Assembly (NCBI GenBank): GCA_947490975.1
Contig: CANLHV010000022.1
Location: 1-14,494, forward strand
From: Acidimicrobiaceae bacterium
GTDB taxonomy: Bacteria > Actinomycetota > Acidimicrobiia > Acidimicrobiales > Ilumatobacteraceae
Length of the DNA stretch: 14,494 nucleotides
Reading direction: 5' to 3'
In this document: in pieces, positions 13,038-14,494 of the stretch
Numbering within the stretch: position 1 is the first letter of the stretch
Layout: each line of letters begins with the position of its first letter
The notes under the pieces: generated by a model
What the model was told of the DNA's origin: nothing
Database searches by the model: none
Seen by the model: only the letters and a program-made list of their open reading frames with translations
Made by a program: the position numbers and the translations under genes

Positions 13038-14053
13038 ACACCGTCGATCGCATTAACCGCGTCAATTAGTTGACGTAGTCTTCCGAAATCTCTGCGAGCG
13101 AATTGGAAAGCAAGTCTTGGATTGCCAAGAAGGTCACTGTCATCAATTTCTGCCTTAGTGGCCGCGATTCTTTCTATTGTCGAATTGAAACAGATATCAC
13201 GGAAATCGTTATTGAGTCTCGATAGGTGGTCATCGCTAATTTCACGATTTAAGCGCAGCACCAATCGCTTGCCGACAAACCGCATCGAATTGTAAACAGA
13301 ATAGAAGTTGTCGATTTCAGACACTGCATCATCGACGCTTGAGCAAATACGGTAGAGAGCTAGATCTTGCTCTGATACCAACTTTCGTGGAAGAAGCGTC
13401 TTTTTAATGAAGGAGTCGAGGTCAACCCAAAACGGATCGTTTGGAAGATCTAAAACCACAATTGGCACGGGGTTACCCTTGCCGGTTTGTGACAAAGTGA
13501 GTAGTTCGAACATTTCGTCGAGAGTGCCGAATCCACCAGGAACACAAATGAAGGCTTGTGATTCTTTAACCAACATCAATTTGCGCGTAAAGAAGTAGCG
13601 CATCGCAACGTATTTCTGGTCACCCGCAATTACTTCGTTCGCCGATGTTTCGAACGGCAATCGAATACTTACGCCAATCGACATCTCACGACCAGCGCCC
13701 GACATTCCTGCTTCCATGATTCCGGGGCCAGCGCCAGTCACCACCATCCATCCATTGCTTGCAAGCTTTGCGGCGACTGCTTGAGTTTGCTTATAAACAG
13801 GATCATCTTTTGTTGTTCGTGCTGATCCGAAAATTGTTACCTTTTTACGTTCAGAAAATGGTGCAAACATGGCAAAGGCCTCGCGCATTTCGGCAATAGC
13901 GGCACTGGCGATTTTTAAGTTCAAAGTGCTTGTTGCGTCGTTTCCAAGCTGAAGTGACTCTTTGACTAGGTCTGCTATTAATCGACGATTTAGTTTGATT
14001 TCTGACTTGTCTAAAAGATCATCGACAAGCGAGTCAATTTCTTGTGCGGGCAT
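13034..14053 (-). CDS. LOG-family protein (TIGR00730-like nucleotide hydrolase)
   Basis: A 339-residue Rossmann-like LOG protein. Family members release the base from nucleoside 5'-monophosphates, as in cytokinin riboside monophosphate phosphoribohydrolase; many were once misnamed lysine decarboxylases. Visible signatures are IFGSAR (74-79), GAGPGIMEAGMSGAG (107-121), RYFFTRKLMLV (152-162) and the catalytic PGGFGTLDE (172-180). The protein is longer than the plant-like LOG (about 190-200 residues), with an N-terminal helical extension of about 70 residues and a C-terminal extension after about 260, so it belongs to a larger LOG subgroup. The ATG at 14053 overlaps the transaldolase stop by one base (TAATG). 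The natural substrate is unknown. Confidence 0.92.
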   Translation of the reverse strand: MPAQEIDSLVDDLLDKSEIKLNRRLIADLVKESLQLGNDATSTLNLKIASAAIAEMREAFAMFAPFSERKKVTIFGSARTTKDDPVYKQTQAVAAKLASNGWMVVTGAGPGIMEAGMSGAGREMSIGVSIRLPFETSANEVIAGDQKYVAMRYFFTRKLMLVKESQAFICVPGGFGTLDEMFELLTLSQTGKGNPVPIVVLDLPNDPFWVDLDSFIKKTLLPRKLVSEQDLALYRICSSVDDAVSEIDNFYSVYNSMRFVGKRLVLRLNREISDDHLSRLNNDFRDICFNSTIERIAATKAEIDDSDLLGNPRLAFQFARRDFGRLRQLIDAVNAIDGV

Positions 14054-14494
14054 TACGAAAGTTCGGCAGCCTTTTGTGTCAAAACTGAAATTAGTTCGTC
14101 AAAGCTTTTTTGAAAAGAAGCCACACCTTCGCGCTCAAGTTTTGCTGCTACATCAGAAACATTGATACCGACTGACCCAAGTTTCAACCATTCTTCGTGA
14201 GCACGATCTAGGCCTTGAGTTATCGTCTCTTTAAGAGTGCCGTGGTTGCTGAAGGCATCTACCGTGGCATCAGGCAAAGTATTAACCGTGTTCTCGCCAA
14301 TCAGACTGTCGACATAGAGGGTGTCGGGGTAGTTCGGGTTCTTGGTTGAGGTGGATGCCCAAAGTGGCCTTTGGACTTTCGCGCCAAGTTTTTCAAGTTT
14401 GTTCCATGAGGCTCCCGAGAAAGTTTGTTGGAACATTTCGTAGGCAATCTTCGCCTGATTTATTGCTGCAGTCCCGAGTAACGATTTTGCCCGC
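14053..14494 (-). CDS. tal: Transaldolase, C-terminal part (5' end outside window)
   Basis: The last 146 residues of a transaldolase, the pentose phosphate enzyme that transfers a dihydroxyacetone unit between sedoheptulose 7-phosphate and glyceraldehyde 3-phosphate. The diagnostic stretch is RPLWASTSTKNPNYPDTLYVD followed by LIGENTVNTLPDATVDAF, as in actinobacterial transaldolases. The frame is open to the window edge, with upstream residues AKSLLGTAAINQAKIAYEMF matching the helix before it. The Schiff-base lysine lies outside the window. The protein ends at TAA 14053-14055 with no fused phosphoglucose isomerase domain. The LOG gene follows with a 1-base overlap, so they are probably cotranscribed. 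Confidence 0.94.
   Translation of the reverse strand, partial: RAKSLLGTAAINQAKIAYEMFQQTFSGASWNKLEKLGAKVQRPLWASTSTKNPNYPDTLYVDSLIGENTVNTLPDATVDAFSNHGTLKETITQGLDRAHEEWLKLGSVGINVSDVAAKLEREGVASFQKSFDELISVLTQKAAELS

Noticed and set aside
13060..13075. CGTCAA-TTAG-TTGACG stem-loop after the 65-residue ORF
   Set aside because: Perfect 6-bp stem but inside LOG coding sequence and with no T tract, so terminator function is not supported.
1..14494. Defence island, prophage, mobile element, CRISPR array, tRNA or rRNA
   Set aside because: No transposase, integrase, nuclease-helicase modules, direct-repeat arrays or tRNA/rRNA-like sequence was seen; gene content is core metabolism.

Overview
The window looks like a core-genome segment from a streamlined, mid-GC (somewhat under 50% by eye) actinobacterium. 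The best guess is class Acidimicrobiia or a relative. GuaB1 and DUF3151 are characteristic of Actinobacteria. Several -10 elements fit the actinobacterial TAnnnT pattern close to the start codon, as expected for leaderless transcripts. Packing is tight: there is no gene-free stretch over about 130 bases, many neighbours overlap by 1-14 bases, and all three convergent gene pairs overlap at their stops. I see no tRNA or rRNA genes, insertion sequences, CRISPR arrays, phage genes or defence genes.

Layout, left to right. (1) 1-1240, minus: the first 413 residues of a branched-chain amino-acid-type ABC substrate-binding lipoprotein. Its segments are in permuted or duplicated order, with a C-terminal-type segment ahead of the normal N-terminal segment. 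(2) 1343-2996, minus: an alpha/beta hydrolase followed by a Sua5-type threonylcarbamoyl-AMP synthase, in overlapping reading frames. (3) 3047-5849, plus: guaB1, cmk and plsC, a tightly coupled nucleotide and phospholipid operon. (4) 5842-7373, minus: a small two-helix membrane protein coupled through an ATGA overlap to an M18 aminopeptidase. (5) 7394-9891, plus: DUF3151, a MobA-like nucleotidyltransferase, a single-domain rhodanese and RNase D with an HRDC-like C-terminal region. (6) 10017-12075, plus: a 67-residue charged protein and TypA/BipA, which seems to lack any canonical start codon and probably starts at ATT. (7) 12072-12806, minus: a Cys-rich protein of unknown function. (8) 12840-13037, plus: a 65-residue helical protein. 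(9) 13034 to the end, minus: the C-terminal part of transaldolase followed by a LOG-family protein.

Most genes are housekeeping: tRNA t6A modification, purine and CMP metabolism, phosphatidic acid synthesis, peptide turnover, RNA processing, ribosome-associated GTPase, pentose phosphate pathway. I do not see a clear new multigene system. The points most worth checking are the rearranged substrate-binding protein, the apparent ATT start of typA, a symmetric -10 element that could fire in both directions between the hydrolase and guaB1, and the small conserved-looking proteins of unknown function.
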